Below, one piece after another: positions 9,899 to 19,310 of a stretch of DNA of 64,000 nt. The notes under the pieces were generated by a model, which ran no database searches, had not been told where the DNA came from, and was given only the letters and a program-made list of their open reading frames with translations. The position numbers were made by a program, and so were the translations under genes. The stretch is taken from positions 282,018 through 346,017 of the forward strand of contig JBDKSW010000011.1 in assembly GCA_039698035.1 (NCBI GenBank), given 5' to 3'. The DNA is from JAJFUI01 sp039698035. GTDB taxonomy: Bacteria > Planctomycetota > Planctomycetia > Pirellulales > Thermoguttaceae. The stretch's first letter is position 1. Every line of letters starts with the position of its first letter.

Positions 9899-11464
9899 CT
9901 ATGGCTCCTCGAGCCGGACTTTGGCGCCGTAGATGTCTTCGAGCAGGTCGCCCTTGGTTTCCAAAGCACGCTGTTCGAGCAGCAAGTCGGCGCCGCCGGA
10001 CATCGAGACGACCAACTCGTCGCCATGGCGCGCGAAGCGGACATCGGCCGCCCGACGACGATGGCCGCGGATCACCGCGTCGGCGGCCCGCAGTAGCGCG
10101 GCCAGTTTGTTGACCAGCATTCGAGACTCGCGCGACATGGCCACGTAAGTCAGGTGCGAGGAGCGTGGCACGCTGCGTCGATGGTAGCGGGCCACCAAGG
10201 CCACCAGGGCCGTTTCGCTGCGAGTCAGCCCGAAAATCTCGGAGTTTGCAATCAAGTACTCGCTGTGTTTATGGTGGGCGCGACTGCTCACAAAGCTGCC
10301 AACCTCGTGCAGCAGGCCGGCGACGCGCAACAGGAGGCGTTGCCGGGGCTTCAAGCCGTGGTCTGGCTGGAAAATGTCGAACAGCCGGGCCGCGATCTCA
10401 GAGACCGCCTGGGCATGATCCATATCGACGCGGTACTTCTCGGCAATCGCCGTGGCCGAATGCAGGACGCCGGTCAGCAGGGCCGGGTCCTCGGCGCCGG
10501 TCGCCTCGGCAGCGAGTTCCAGCAGCAAGCCGTCGCGCATTGAGACGTGCGATACGATCATCTCGGCGGCTTTGGTTTGATGCAGCAGGGCCTGGTAAAC
10601 GAGCAAGGCCGGGTTCAAGGTCTCGGACTCGGCAAACGGCAAACCATGCTGCTTCGACAGTTGCTCGGCCGTGTGTCGCTCGCAACGCTCGACGAGCTGG
10701 TCGAAGTCGCCCGACGCGATGACGGCCAGATCGGCCGAGTCGGTGACGACGCCTACCTCGCGCGCGGCGAATCGGGCATCGCCACCCACGGCCACGAACG
10801 AGTCGATTTCACCGAGCGGAACCGTGCTCTCCAACACCGAGAGCGTGTTGGTGATGTATTGGCGTAGGATGTCGGCCGATCGCCGCGGAGACTGCTCGGC
10901 CGTGGCAAACATTTCTTGGAGCCGGATGGCTCCGAGCCGCAGGCTTTGCGAGGTGGCGATTTCGCCGTTTTCCAAAATGGTGAGCAGGGTGCTGCCGCCG
11001 CCGACGTCGGCGATCAGCGTGTGGCCCTGGTTGACTCCGAGCGCGTTGCCCACGGCCTGACGCACGGCGGAGACGGTCAACCGGATTTCCTCGGGCGTGT
11101 CGATCACCTCGATATTCAACTGGGTGGCCATGAAGACACGGTCGAGGAACATATCACCGTTGGCCGCTTCGCGGACGGCGCTGGTGGCGACGGCCCGGAC
11201 CTGCTCGACTTTGTACAGGTTGAGCAATTGGCGGTAATCACGCAGGACGGCAACGGCCGCCCGCATGCTTTCGGCCCCCAGTCGGCCGCGGTGAAACGTG
11301 TCCTGGCCCAAACGAACGGCCCGATGCAGTTGCTCCAGCACCTCGATACGGCCGTCGGAAAAGACCTCGGCGATGACCATTCGCAAGGCGTTGGCCCCCA
11401 CGTCGATGACGCCAACGGGCTTGGCCGTGACAGTGCCGGAGGGTTGGCTGGTACGCTGTTCCAT
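9899..11464 (-). CDS. Exopolyphosphatase / pppGpp phosphohydrolase (Ppx/GppA family) with HD-like C-terminus
   Basis: This is a predicted exopolyphosphatase or guanosine pentaphosphate hydrolase, 521 residues. The N-terminal actin-like ATPase fold shows GVIDVGANALRMVIAEV and LIADVGGGSTLL, the two phosphate loops. The C-terminal third is HD-domain-like (MDHAQAVSEIAARLFD, AGLLHEVG, HHKHSEYLI). The start at 11464 (MEQRTSQPSG) is chosen. The frame is open to 11626, but those 54 extra residues are not family-like. Its place directly upstream of ppk supports a role in polyphosphate turnover. Sequence alone does not separate Ppx from GppA activity. Confidence 0.93.
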   Translation of the reverse strand: MEQRTSQPSGTVTAKPVGVIDVGANALRMVIAEVFSDGRIEVLEQLHRAVRLGQDTFHRGRLGAESMRAAVAVLRDYRQLLNLYKVEQVRAVATSAVREAANGDMFLDRVFMATQLNIEVIDTPEEIRLTVSAVRQAVGNALGVNQGHTLIADVGGGSTLLTILENGEIATSQSLRLGAIRLQEMFATAEQSPRRSADILRQYITNTLSVLESTVPLGEIDSFVAVGGDARFAAREVGVVTDSADLAVIASGDFDQLVERCERHTAEQLSKQHGLPFAESETLNPALLVYQALLHQTKAAEMIVSHVSMRDGLLLELAAEATGAEDPALLTGVLHSATAIAEKYRVDMDHAQAVSEIAARLFDIFQPDHGLKPRQRLLLRVAGLLHEVGSFVSSRAHHKHSEYLIANSEIFGLTRSETALVALVARYHRRSVPRSSHLTYVAMSRESRMLVNKLAALLRAADAVIRGHRRRAADVRFARHGDELVVSMSGGADLLLEQRALETKGDLLEDIYGAKVRLEEP

Positions 11465-11969
11465 GAACGCTATTGTTCTAATTGCCAGGTAGCGGTCAAG
11501 GGTTCCACCCAAGAGGGACTCCGAAGTGCGTCTTTGCCGCCAAGGGATGCACTCTTGGGGGGCGGCTTCCGTCGTGCTGAACGCATCAAGGGATCCCGCG
11601 GGAACGACTCGCGGTTTACAGGGCACTACGGAAGTTCATCGCTCAGCCGAGATAATAGCCTTGCACGGCGACTGAAAACACACACCACCGGGGGGCTCGG
11701 TCACATTGAGCGATGCGCTCGCGAATGCCCGGTTTGCAGGTCGGGCGGACCATTGGCCTACGTGTCGGCCACCCGCCGCAATTTCAATGCACTTTTTGGC
11801 CAGCCGGCCCGTTAATAGAATACGTGGTTTAGCGCAAGTGGCCCTAAGTCGGCTTTCTTATGCGTTGCCGGCGTCACAGAATGGCCGATGCTGTCGCATG
11901 ATGCGACGCAAACTCTGTGCGACGTGTAAGAATTGTGGTGATCCTCCCCGAACAGAAGCGAGCAACACG
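11465..11969. other. Intergenic region, divergent promoters and a hairpin
   Basis: This is 505 bases between the divergent ppx gene and the secreted-protein gene at 11970. The only structure I can point to is an inverted repeat with arms CCCAAGAG (11508-11515) and CTCTTGGG (11552-11559), with AGTGC/GCACT words inside it. It could fold as a bulged hairpin in the ppx leader. No RNA gene or protein-like frame is convincing here. Confidence 0.45.
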
Positions 11970-12605
11970 ATGCGAGTGAGAAGCCGAGGAGTTGTTGTTC
12001 TGGCCAGCGTCATGTTCGTCCTGGCCGCCAGCCCGTTGTGGGCCCAGTCCTCCGGGAGCCGAAAGGGGTCGTCCGACTCCGATCGAGCCGCATCTGGCGA
12101 CAACGACAAAGAAGATGCGCCGGAGGGGCGTCCGGAGAAACCGCCCGAAGGCTTTGGCCCTGGTGGCGGCGGACGTGACGCTGGACACGGCGGCGCCTAC
12201 AAGCAGCGCAGACAGGATGAGCTCGCCGCGATCAAGAAGGACAACCCTGAACTGTACCGGCTCATCATGAAGGAGCGTGCGCTGGCTCGGCGCATCACCA
12301 CGATCGCCAAAAAATACCGCTCCGCGTCGACTGAACAGCAAGCGAAGCTCAAGGAGCAAATCCGAAAAGTGGCCACCGAGCATTTCGAGGTTGGCCAAAA
12401 GCGCCGCGAAGTCGAACTGAAGTACCGCGAGAAAACAAAGCAGGAAATCATTGAGCAGCGCGTGTCGCGAGCGACCAGCCAAGGCCACGACGGGCATGGT
12501 GGGCCGCCGCCCGGCATGGGAGGACGCGGAGAAGACGAGGGCGATGACAACGGCATGCGTCCGATGGGGCCGCCGCCGGGCGGAAAACCGCCGCGAGAAG
12601 AGTAG
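11970..12605 (+). CDS. Secreted helical protein, paralogue of the 53145 protein
   Basis: The gene encodes 211 residues. MRVRSRGVVVLASVMFVLAA followed by SPLWAQSS is a clear Sec signal peptide. Then come a low-complexity acidic/Gly-Pro stretch, a charged helical core at about 92-167 (NPELYRLIMKERALARR through EIIEQRVS), and a Gly/His/Pro-rich tail. The core is closely related to that of the protein at 53145-53951, with about 14 residues missing before the last helix. The helix pattern recalls Spy/CpxP/CnrX-type periplasmic proteins, but no LTxxQ motif is seen, so this is only a resemblance. The start at 11970 is chosen because it places the signal peptide at the N-terminus. It lies 63 bases upstream of the MacA-like gene, probably in one operon. 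Confidence 0.8.
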   Translation: MRVRSRGVVVLASVMFVLAASPLWAQSSGSRKGSSDSDRAASGDNDKEDAPEGRPEKPPEGFGPGGGGRDAGHGGAYKQRRQDELAAIKKDNPELYRLIMKERALARRITTIAKKYRSASTEQQAKLKEQIRKVATEHFEVGQKRREVELKYREKTKQEIIEQRVSRATSQGHDGHGGPPPGMGGRGEDEGDDNGMRPMGPPPGGKPPREE

Positions 12606-12668
12606 CGTGCCGCCCCAGTGAGTGGCGCATTACCGTGTTGCATCAGCTTTTGGTGAAGAGGCAACCTG

Positions 12669-13970
12669 ATGAGGACAATGTTTCTGGCACTTGTTTTGGT
12701 CGGGGCCCTGACCGGTGGGGCGACCTACTATGCGAAGCACCTGACCTCGCAATCGCCCATCGCGTTCCGAACCGAGAAGGTCACGCGCGGTGACATCCAA
12801 TCGACCATCAGCGCAACGGGCACCCTCGAGCCTGAGGACTTGGTCGATGTCGGCGCCCAGGTGGCCGGACTGATCGTTCGCTTTGGGCCAGACCCGAAGA
12901 GCCCCACCAAGCTGATCGACTACAACTCGAAGGTGGAGAAAGACGCCGTGCTGGCCGAGATTGACCCGACGTCCTACGAGGCCGCGCTCGACCAGGCCCA
13001 AGCGACGCTCGATCGGTCGAAGGCCGACCTGCTTCAACTTGAAGCCAAGTGCGAGCAAACGGAGCAGGAATGGAAACGAGCCCAAGAGTTGCGTCCGAAA
13101 AAGGCAATTGCCGACACCGACTATGACACGGCCAAGGCCAACTACAAATCGGCCGTGGCCAACCTCGCGGTCGGCAAGGCAACGATCAAGCAGAACGAAG
13201 CGGCCCTTCGCATGGCGAAGGTCAACCTCGGCTACACGACGATTCGGTCGCCTGTCCGCGGCGTAATCCTCGCTCGCCGCGTCAACATCGGCCAGACGGT
13301 CGTGGCCAGCCTAAACGCACCAAGCCTGTTCCTGATCGCCAAGGACCTGCGGCGAATGCAAGTCTGGGCGTCGGTCAACGAGGCCGACATCGGTCAGATT
13401 CGCGTTGACATGCCCGCCACTTTCACGGTCGATGCCCTGCCGGGCGAGACATTCGTTGGCAAGGTGACGCAAATCCGTATGAACGTGACGATGACCTCGA
13501 ACGTCGTCACCTACACGGTCATCGTCACTACGGACAACTCGAACGAACGACTGTTGCCGTATTTGACGGCGAATGTCCGCTTTCAGACGGCGCATCGCTC
13601 GAACGTCTTGCGAGTGCCGAATGCCGCGTTGCGATGGAAACCGCAGGCGTCGCAGATCCAGTCTTTGACGACAACCTCGGAATCCGAGCCGGTCGAAGGC
13701 AAAGACCTCATGAACCGAGGGCAGCTTTGGATCGCGACGGGCGACGGGTTCGTGCGACCGATCAACGTCGTGACAGGAATCACCGACGATCGCACGACAG
13801 AAGTCAGCGGCAGCGGGGTTTCCGAGGGGATGCATGTGGTTGTCGGCGATGCGGAGGCGGGCGAAATCGGAACGGCCACACGGCCCAACGCAAGTGAAGA
13901 AACGAAGGTGAGCAGCCCGTTCCTGCCGACGCCGCCCAAGGGCAACCACCATCCGCCGCCGCCCATGTGA
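12669..13970 (+). CDS. MacA/HlyD-like periplasmic adaptor of an efflux pump
   Basis: This is a membrane-fusion (adaptor) subunit of an ABC efflux pump, 433 residues. One N-terminal hydrophobic segment (residues 3-20) anchors or exports it. VTRGDIQSTISATGTLEPED and VDVGAQVAGLI form the first lipoyl half. A coiled-coil hairpin spans about 95-185. LGYTTIRSPVRGVILARRVNIG is the second lipoyl half, followed by the beta-barrel (WASVNEADIGQIRVDMPATF). The C-terminus is His/Pro-rich. The start at 12669 has a GAAGAGG site. The MacB-like gene follows after about 80 bases, and no TolC-type outer-membrane partner is encoded nearby. Confidence 0.93.
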   Translation: MRTMFLALVLVGALTGGATYYAKHLTSQSPIAFRTEKVTRGDIQSTISATGTLEPEDLVDVGAQVAGLIVRFGPDPKSPTKLIDYNSKVEKDAVLAEIDPTSYEAALDQAQATLDRSKADLLQLEAKCEQTEQEWKRAQELRPKKAIADTDYDTAKANYKSAVANLAVGKATIKQNEAALRMAKVNLGYTTIRSPVRGVILARRVNIGQTVVASLNAPSLFLIAKDLRRMQVWASVNEADIGQIRVDMPATFTVDALPGETFVGKVTQIRMNVTMTSNVVTYTVIVTTDNSNERLLPYLTANVRFQTAHRSNVLRVPNAALRWKPQASQIQSLTTTSESEPVEGKDLMNRGQLWIATGDGFVRPINVVTGITDDRTTEVSGSGVSEGMHVVVGDAEAGEIGTATRPNASEETKVSSPFLPTPPKGNHHPPPPM

Positions 13971-14052
13971 CGGTCGCGAGGCGGTGCGGCCAAGTTGTAT
14001 AGCTGGCTCAGGCGTGGGGTCTCTTGCTTTCCGACGATTGATGGAGTTGCGC

Positions 14053-16245
14053 ATGGAGCTGATTCGGCTGGAAAACGTCCACAAAACGTATTACGTGGGC
14101 GAGGTGCTCGTGCCCGCGCTCCGGGGCGTCTCGCTTTCCATCGCTCGCGGCGAGATGGTTGCCCTCATGGGGGCTTCCGGTTCTGGCAAGACCACGTTAA
14201 TGAACATTCTGGGCTGCCTGGACCATCCCACGTCGGGCAAGTATTGGCTCGATGGCCGCGAGATGAGCGGTCTGACATCGAACGAGCGTGCATTGGCCCG
14301 ATCTGAAAAGATCGGCTTCGTCTTTCAGAGTTTCAACCTGTTGCCGCGAATGACGGCCGTCCACAACGTGCTGATGCCGTTGGATTACAGCCCGAACTGG
14401 CGTAGCTTGGCCGAAGGCCGCCACTTGGCCCAGGCCGTGCTTGAACGAGTTGGCTTGCAGGATCGCACGCATCACGAGCCATCGCAGATGTCGGGGGGGC
14501 AGCAGCAGCGGGTCGCCATCGGCCGCGCATTGGTGAATCGGCCCGCCTTGGTCTTGGCCGACGAGCCCACCGGCAACCTGGACTCGCACACGAGCGTTGA
14601 AATCCTGCGGATGTTTCAGCAATTGAACGCCGACGGGATGACGGTCATCCTGGTCACGCATGATCCGCATGTGGCGGCCTACGCTCACCGCACGATTCAC
14701 ATCGCCGACGGCATGGTCGACGGCGAGACCATTCAGAACGGCCATCACTGCGATGACCGTCGAACGGCGGAAGCGGCGGCTGAGCGTCCCAAGGCAGGCG
14801 ACGATTCGTTCTCGCAACTCTACGGAGAACGCGGGACCAACATGGGCCGATCCAGCCCGCGACGGTTCCTGCCGGCCACCTGGCGCACAGCATTGGGCGC
14901 TATCGCACGCAATAAGATGCGTTCGGGGCTGTCCGCGCTCGGTGTGATTATCGCCGTGGCGGCCGTCATCGCGATGACCGAGATTGGCCAGGGTTCCAAG
15001 GCATCCCTGCGCAAGGAGATCGCCGGCATGGGCGCCAACACATTGATGATCTTCTCGGGCTCGGCGGCCACCGGGGGCGTCAACCAGGGGGCGGGCAGCA
15101 TGATGACCCTAACGCCGCAGGACGCTGAGGAAATCGGCCGCCAATGTCCGGCTGTCCAAGGCGTCGCCCCCACCGTGCGTGCCAGAGCACAAATCATCTA
15201 CGGGAACCAAAACTGCGTTCCCGAGCAAATCACAGGCACAACGCCGGCGTTTCTGGTCGTCCGCGACTGGGGCAACATGGCCAAGGGGCAGATGTTCAGC
15301 GATCGCGATGTGCGAAACTCGGCCAAAGTGTGTGTGATCGGCCACACGATCGAGGAGAAACTGTTTCAAGGCGCATCGCCCATCGGCAAGGAGATACGCG
15401 TCAACAACGTGACGATGCGCGTCGTCGGAGTGCTTCGCCGCAAGGGCGCCAACATGATGGGCATGGATCAAGACAACGTCCTGCTTGCCCCTTGGACGAC
15501 AATCAAGTATCGCATCAGCGCCAGCGCGCTGGCGAACACGAACCAGAGCGCTAGTGCGTCGAGCTCAAGTTCGTCGACAAGCGACTCGGTCAATACGCTG
15601 AGTGATTTGTACCCAACGGCCACGTCGCTCTACCCTTCCACCTCATCGACCCAGACGGCCAACACACCACAGCCGGTCCGTTTCGCGAATGTCGACCAAA
15701 TCGTCGTCAAGGCGGTCTCGGAAACGAACGTCAAACGGGCCATCAGCCAGATTCAGGATCTTCTGCGCGAGCGCCATCGCATCCGGCTGGGCAAACAGGA
15801 CGACTTCAACATTCAGGACATGGCCGAGATGTCCAAAATGATGACCTCGATGACCGACTCGATGAGCACGCTGCTGCTGGCCGTGGCAACTATTTCGCTC
15901 GTCGTTGGTGGCGTCGGCATCATGAACATCATGCTGGTGTCGGTGACCGAGCGGACGCGCGAGATTGGGCTTCGCATGGCCGTCGGCGCCAGGAGCCATC
16001 ACATTCTGCGGCAGTTTCTGGTCGAAGCCGTGGTGTTGTGTCTCGTGGGCGGCGGCATCGGGATTCTACTCGGTCGGGCCGTCTCGATCCTCGTGCGATG
16101 GAAGGTGCGATGGCCGACCGAGGCGTCGCTCACGATGATCATCGCCGCGGTCGCCGTCTCGGCCGGTGTCGGCGTCGTGTTCGGTTTCTATCCGGCCTGG
16201 AAGGCATCGCGTTTGGACCCGATCGAAGCGCTCCGCTACGAATAG
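14053..16245 (+). CDS. MacB-like ABC transporter, ATPase fused to FtsX-type permease
   Basis: About 730 residues. The N-terminal ATPase has Walker A GASGSGKTT, signature MSGGQQQRVAIGRALVN and Walker B LVLADEPTGNLD. After a linker a MacB/FtsX permease begins near residue 275, with one helix (SALGVIIAVAAVIAM), a large periplasmic domain and three helices at the end (LLLAVATISLVVGGVGIMNIM; then two more). It should export substrates together with the adaptor encoded upstream. A Ser/Thr-rich insertion (about 490-535) interrupts the periplasmic domain. I chose ATG 14053 because GGAG sits 6 bases upstream. ATG 14041, four codons earlier, is also possible. The substrate is unknown. Confidence 0.93.
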   Translation: MELIRLENVHKTYYVGEVLVPALRGVSLSIARGEMVALMGASGSGKTTLMNILGCLDHPTSGKYWLDGREMSGLTSNERALARSEKIGFVFQSFNLLPRMTAVHNVLMPLDYSPNWRSLAEGRHLAQAVLERVGLQDRTHHEPSQMSGGQQQRVAIGRALVNRPALVLADEPTGNLDSHTSVEILRMFQQLNADGMTVILVTHDPHVAAYAHRTIHIADGMVDGETIQNGHHCDDRRTAEAAAERPKAGDDSFSQLYGERGTNMGRSSPRRFLPATWRTALGAIARNKMRSGLSALGVIIAVAAVIAMTEIGQGSKASLRKEIAGMGANTLMIFSGSAATGGVNQGAGSMMTLTPQDAEEIGRQCPAVQGVAPTVRARAQIIYGNQNCVPEQITGTTPAFLVVRDWGNMAKGQMFSDRDVRNSAKVCVIGHTIEEKLFQGASPIGKEIRVNNVTMRVVGVLRRKGANMMGMDQDNVLLAPWTTIKYRISASALANTNQSASASSSSSSTSDSVNTLSDLYPTATSLYPSTSSTQTANTPQPVRFANVDQIVVKAVSETNVKRAISQIQDLLRERHRIRLGKQDDFNIQDMAEMSKMMTSMTDSMSTLLLAVATISLVVGGVGIMNIMLVSVTERTREIGLRMAVGARSHHILRQFLVEAVVLCLVGGGIGILLGRAVSILVRWKVRWPTEASLTMIIAAVAVSAGVGVVFGFYPAWKASRLDPIEALRYE

Positions 16246-16261
16246 GCCGGCTTTGTCGCGG

Positions 16262-16765
16262 CTAAATCCGCCGGCTGTCATAGGCCCAGTGCAACAAGGC
16301 CTGCCGCTGTTTTTTCCGGCAGCCCAGATCGCCCGACCGACAGTTTTTTCGCAACTGGGCGATGTGACGCCGCATGGCCTTCCACCGGCGAATCTGGCGG
16401 GCGTCGTCGGGCGAGCGGCGGCCCAAATAGTATCGGCAGTACCACTGAAACCAGCCCCGCGGATCGTCGGGCCAAATCCAGCCTTTCGCTTGCCAGTACC
16501 AGAGCGGCTTCGAGGCATTGACGCCGAAACAGTTCAGTCGCGGATCATGCCGCGCATGGCAAAGCTTGGCCTCGCGGAACCAGGCGTCGGGAAACTCCTC
16601 CACACAGTCCGTCATATACTTGCCGCCAAAAACGCCCAGCGTGAGCATTTCGGCCGGCGTCAGCTCCGGCCTGAATTCGGGATCGAAGTTCTGGCCCACG
16701 GGCTCTGTCAGGTAGTAGACGTAGCCGTGCTGCATCAGGTCGTTGACTACAACTTTTTTGCGCAT
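16262..16765 (-). CDS. Conserved protein of unknown function
   Basis: 167 residues, beginning MRKKVVVNDLMQHGYVYYLT with a strong GGAGG site 8 bases upstream. Codons upstream to 16807 are open but not protein-like. The protein is soluble, rich in Trp, Tyr and Arg, with a Cys pair in NCRSGDLGCRKKQRQALLHW near the end. The segments ELTPAEMLTLGVFGGKYMTD and GWIWPDDPRGWFQWYCRYY look strongly constrained. I do not recognise a named family. I recall similar short proteins described only as hypothetical in other bacteria (not verified). Its stop lies 16 bases from the convergent macB-like stop. Confidence 0.8.
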   Translation of the reverse strand: MRKKVVVNDLMQHGYVYYLTEPVGQNFDPEFRPELTPAEMLTLGVFGGKYMTDCVEEFPDAWFREAKLCHARHDPRLNCFGVNASKPLWYWQAKGWIWPDDPRGWFQWYCRYYLGRRSPDDARQIRRWKAMRRHIAQLRKNCRSGDLGCRKKQRQALLHWAYDSRRI

Positions 16766-16803
16766 GCCAAGCCTCCAACTCCGACACGGCGCGGCGTGCC
16801 AAG

Positions 16804-18711
16804 TCACTGCGAGGCTGCCGTGACCCTGGCGGTCGCCGCGGGATGCGGAATCCCCGCCTTGTCAATCTCGAAGGTGAACTTTTCGAGTCCGACGCGACCG
16901 GCCTCATCCAATGATAGCCGGACGAGCCAGCCGGTCCAGACGGCCGGGTCGTTGGGAAAGTAGTCAAAGACGAAATTGCCGAGGCTGTAGACAATCGGCT
17001 TCTCACGATACGTGTCGATGGTTTGCGTGACGTGGGCGTGGGTGCCAATGACGGCCGTCGCGCCGCCGTCAATCAGGTGGCGGGCCAGCACACGTTGCCA
17101 GTCGGCCGCCTGCGGTGTCTTTTCTCGGCCCCAATGCAAAAATGGGATAATCACATCGGCATGATGCTTGTCCCGAGCCGTAGCCAAGTCGTCCAGCATC
17201 TCGCTTTCGTTCATCCACGCGGCGCCGGGCGTTTTTTCGCCGGCTGCGTAGGAACGTGGCGGAAAACCGCAGTAGCCCAACAGCGCGATTCGCAAGCCGT
17301 TGCGCTCCAGAATGAGCGGATGCCGGGCCTCGGACAAGTTACGACCGCCGCCGAGACAGCCAACGCCGGCCTCGGAAAGCATGGTCAACTGGCGTTGAAA
17401 AGCGTCGGGCCCCCAATCGCCGGCATGGTTGTTGGCCACGGAGACGGCCGTGAAGTAGCGGCTTAGCAGCGGCACGGCGTCCTTGGGACCGCGAAAGGTG
17501 AACGTCTTATAGGTTTGTCGGCCACCGGGGGCAAGCACGCATTCCAGATTGCAGACCGCCACGTCGGCCCCGCAAAGCACGGACTCGAAGTCGCGGAAGA
17601 CGTCGGTCCCGTGCATGACGGCATGGCCTGGCCCACCGTCGAGCATGACGTCGCCAGCGAACACAATCGTGGTGACGCCTCGGCGACTTGGCCGGTCGGC
17701 TGAGGATCCAGAGAGCCCGTTACGCTCGCTGGCCGGCGTGCCGCGTGCGACACGAAAGCCCAGATTGATGCAGCGGCTTTTCGGCGTGTTCCAGTTGCGC
17801 ATCGCAGCGCGTGCCCAAAGCGGGAAACTGTTCCAGCCACCGCCGCGGCGGACGCGAACACTGCCCGATGCGGGGCCCTTGGGATCATTCGTGGGCGAAT
17901 GAGCGTAGTAGTCATCTGCGTGCCAGTCGGAACACCACTCCCAGACGTTGCCGTGCATGTCGCACAGACCGAAACCGTTCGCCGGGAACTGGCCCACTGG
18001 CACCGTGAAACGCAGCTTGCCGTCGGGCGGAATATCGAGCTCCTGCACGTGCGGAAACGTGGTTCGGCCAGTCGAGTCCTCGACATTGCCCACCTTGGCC
18101 AGAGCATCGGGGTCGTCACCGTTAACATAGCGAGTGGTCGTGCCAGCGCGAGCGGCATACTCCCATTCGGCCTCCGTTGGAAGGCGGTAGTCCTGCTTCT
18201 CTTTGTGTGAGAGCCACTGACAAAACGCGATGGCGTCGTTCCATGTGATATTCAGGACCGGATGTTCGTCGCTCTGCGGGAAGCCCGGATTGCGCCAGTT
18301 GTATTTCAGATCGCGGCCTTCGCACTTGCCGGATTTGGGATTATAGCCCCAACCGCCCGTGCCGTCGCGCTCGGCCTCGGTCTTATAGCCGGTTTCGTCG
18401 GCGAAGCGGCGGAACTGGCCCACGGTCACCTCGTACTTGCCGAGATAGAAGGGCCGCGTGATGCGAACACGGTGTCGCGGATACTCGTCCGCAAAAAAAT
18501 CGGGCTGGCGCTTGTAGGCGGCGAACGCCTTGACGAGTTTCTCAGCCGACTCGGTGGCGCCCATCATGAACTCGCCGGCCGGAATTCGTTCCAGCTTCAT
18601 GCCCACCGAGTTGGTGATTTCGTCGCCGTGGCTCGAAGCCATCGGCAACGCGGCCAATGCGAAGAGAACCCAGAGGCAAGTTGTCGGACGATGCATGACA
18701 GACAGTCTCAT
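16804..18711 (-). CDS. Fusion of a formylglycine-generating-enzyme-like (SUMF1) domain with a CapA-type phosphatase domain
   Basis: 635 residues in one uninterrupted frame. The signal peptide is at 1-30 (CLWVLFALAALPMASS). Residues about 35-310 form an FGE-sulfatase/SUMF1 domain: NSVGMKLERIPAGEFMMGA, YLGKYEVTVGQFRRF, YRLPTEAEWEYAARAG, GLCDMHGNVWEWCSDW and RRGGGWNSFP. Residues about 330-620 form a CapA/PgsA metallophosphatase-like domain: TIVFAGDVMLDGG, VCNLECVL, VSVANNHAGDWG, PFLHWGRE, VIGTHAHVTQ and YSLGNFVFD. The start at 18711 has GGGAG 8 bases upstream. ATG 18696 is an alternative. CapA proteins act in poly-gamma-glutamate or capsule export. Most FGE-fold proteins of this length lack the catalytic Cys pair and may bind ligands or modify substrates, so the activity of this one is open. 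Confidence 0.9.
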   Translation of the reverse strand: MRLSVMHRPTTCLWVLFALAALPMASSHGDEITNSVGMKLERIPAGEFMMGATESAEKLVKAFAAYKRQPDFFADEYPRHRVRITRPFYLGKYEVTVGQFRRFADETGYKTEAERDGTGGWGYNPKSGKCEGRDLKYNWRNPGFPQSDEHPVLNITWNDAIAFCQWLSHKEKQDYRLPTEAEWEYAARAGTTTRYVNGDDPDALAKVGNVEDSTGRTTFPHVQELDIPPDGKLRFTVPVGQFPANGFGLCDMHGNVWEWCSDWHADDYYAHSPTNDPKGPASGSVRVRRGGGWNSFPLWARAAMRNWNTPKSRCINLGFRVARGTPASERNGLSGSSADRPSRRGVTTIVFAGDVMLDGGPGHAVMHGTDVFRDFESVLCGADVAVCNLECVLAPGGRQTYKTFTFRGPKDAVPLLSRYFTAVSVANNHAGDWGPDAFQRQLTMLSEAGVGCLGGGRNLSEARHPLILERNGLRIALLGYCGFPPRSYAAGEKTPGAAWMNESEMLDDLATARDKHHADVIIPFLHWGREKTPQAADWQRVLARHLIDGGATAVIGTHAHVTQTIDTYREKPIVYSLGNFVFDYFPNDPAVWTGWLVRLSLDEAGRVGLEKFTFEIDKAGIPHPAATARVTAASQ

Positions 18712-18893
18712 GAACTCGTCTCCCAGAAGGCGGAATGCTAATCGGTGATGCGGCGAGCCGTCCTCTCGGCGACCTCGCTCGTCCGAGAGTCCCCGCCCCC
18801 CATGATGCGCTCCCCGCCCACGGTTGTCCAGACCGAGGGACGGCACATCAGCGCCGGCAAGTCGGGCGGGAATGCGATTGCCAATCTGCCGTC

Positions 18894-19247
18894 CTACTCG
18901 GCCAAAAACCACTTCCCGACGCACTCGACAAGCCAGCCAAGCAAGTAGGAGACTATGACAAAGTTGACAATGTAGATCGCCTGGAACCCATGAAGATTTG
19001 CACGCACTCGATCGGGGCAACCCCAGAGGAGAAGCGTCGTTGGAGCCCCGAAGACTAGAAAATAGCTATCCCAAAAACCGCCCAGCTTCGCCGAGCAGAA
19101 CGGAAGCCCCTTGCCTCCCATGGCGAAAGGGAACATCAGAAACGCATTGCCGATCACCACGGCGAGCCGCCAGCTCAACGGCTCTTCGTCTGACGGGTCC
19201 GGATCAACGGGTTGCTCGCCCGACGACTCGACTTCCCCACTGACCAT
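18894..19247 (-). CDS. Small predicted membrane protein, unknown function
   Basis: 117 residues, starting MVSGEVESSGEQPVDPDPSD. The first 30 residues are acidic. Three hydrophobic segments follow, at about 32-50 (LAVVIGNAFLMFPFAMGG), 65-82 and 87-108. I recognise no family. The start at 19247 has a weak GGGAT site. An in-frame ATG at 19268 adds 7 residues. It follows rplQ at the end of the ribosomal cluster and could be transcribed by read-through. The hydrophobic pattern and lack of shadowing by a better frame support it as real. Confidence 0.55.
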   Translation of the reverse strand: MVSGEVESSGEQPVDPDPSDEEPLSWRLAVVIGNAFLMFPFAMGGKGLPFCSAKLGGFWDSYFLVFGAPTTLLLWGCPDRVRANLHGFQAIYIVNFVIVSYLLGWLVECVGKWFLAE

Positions 19248-19310
19248 TTTGGATATCCCAAACGGCATCGTGGCAGACAGAACGTCGGCAGCCTGCGGCC
19301 TGACCAGCGA

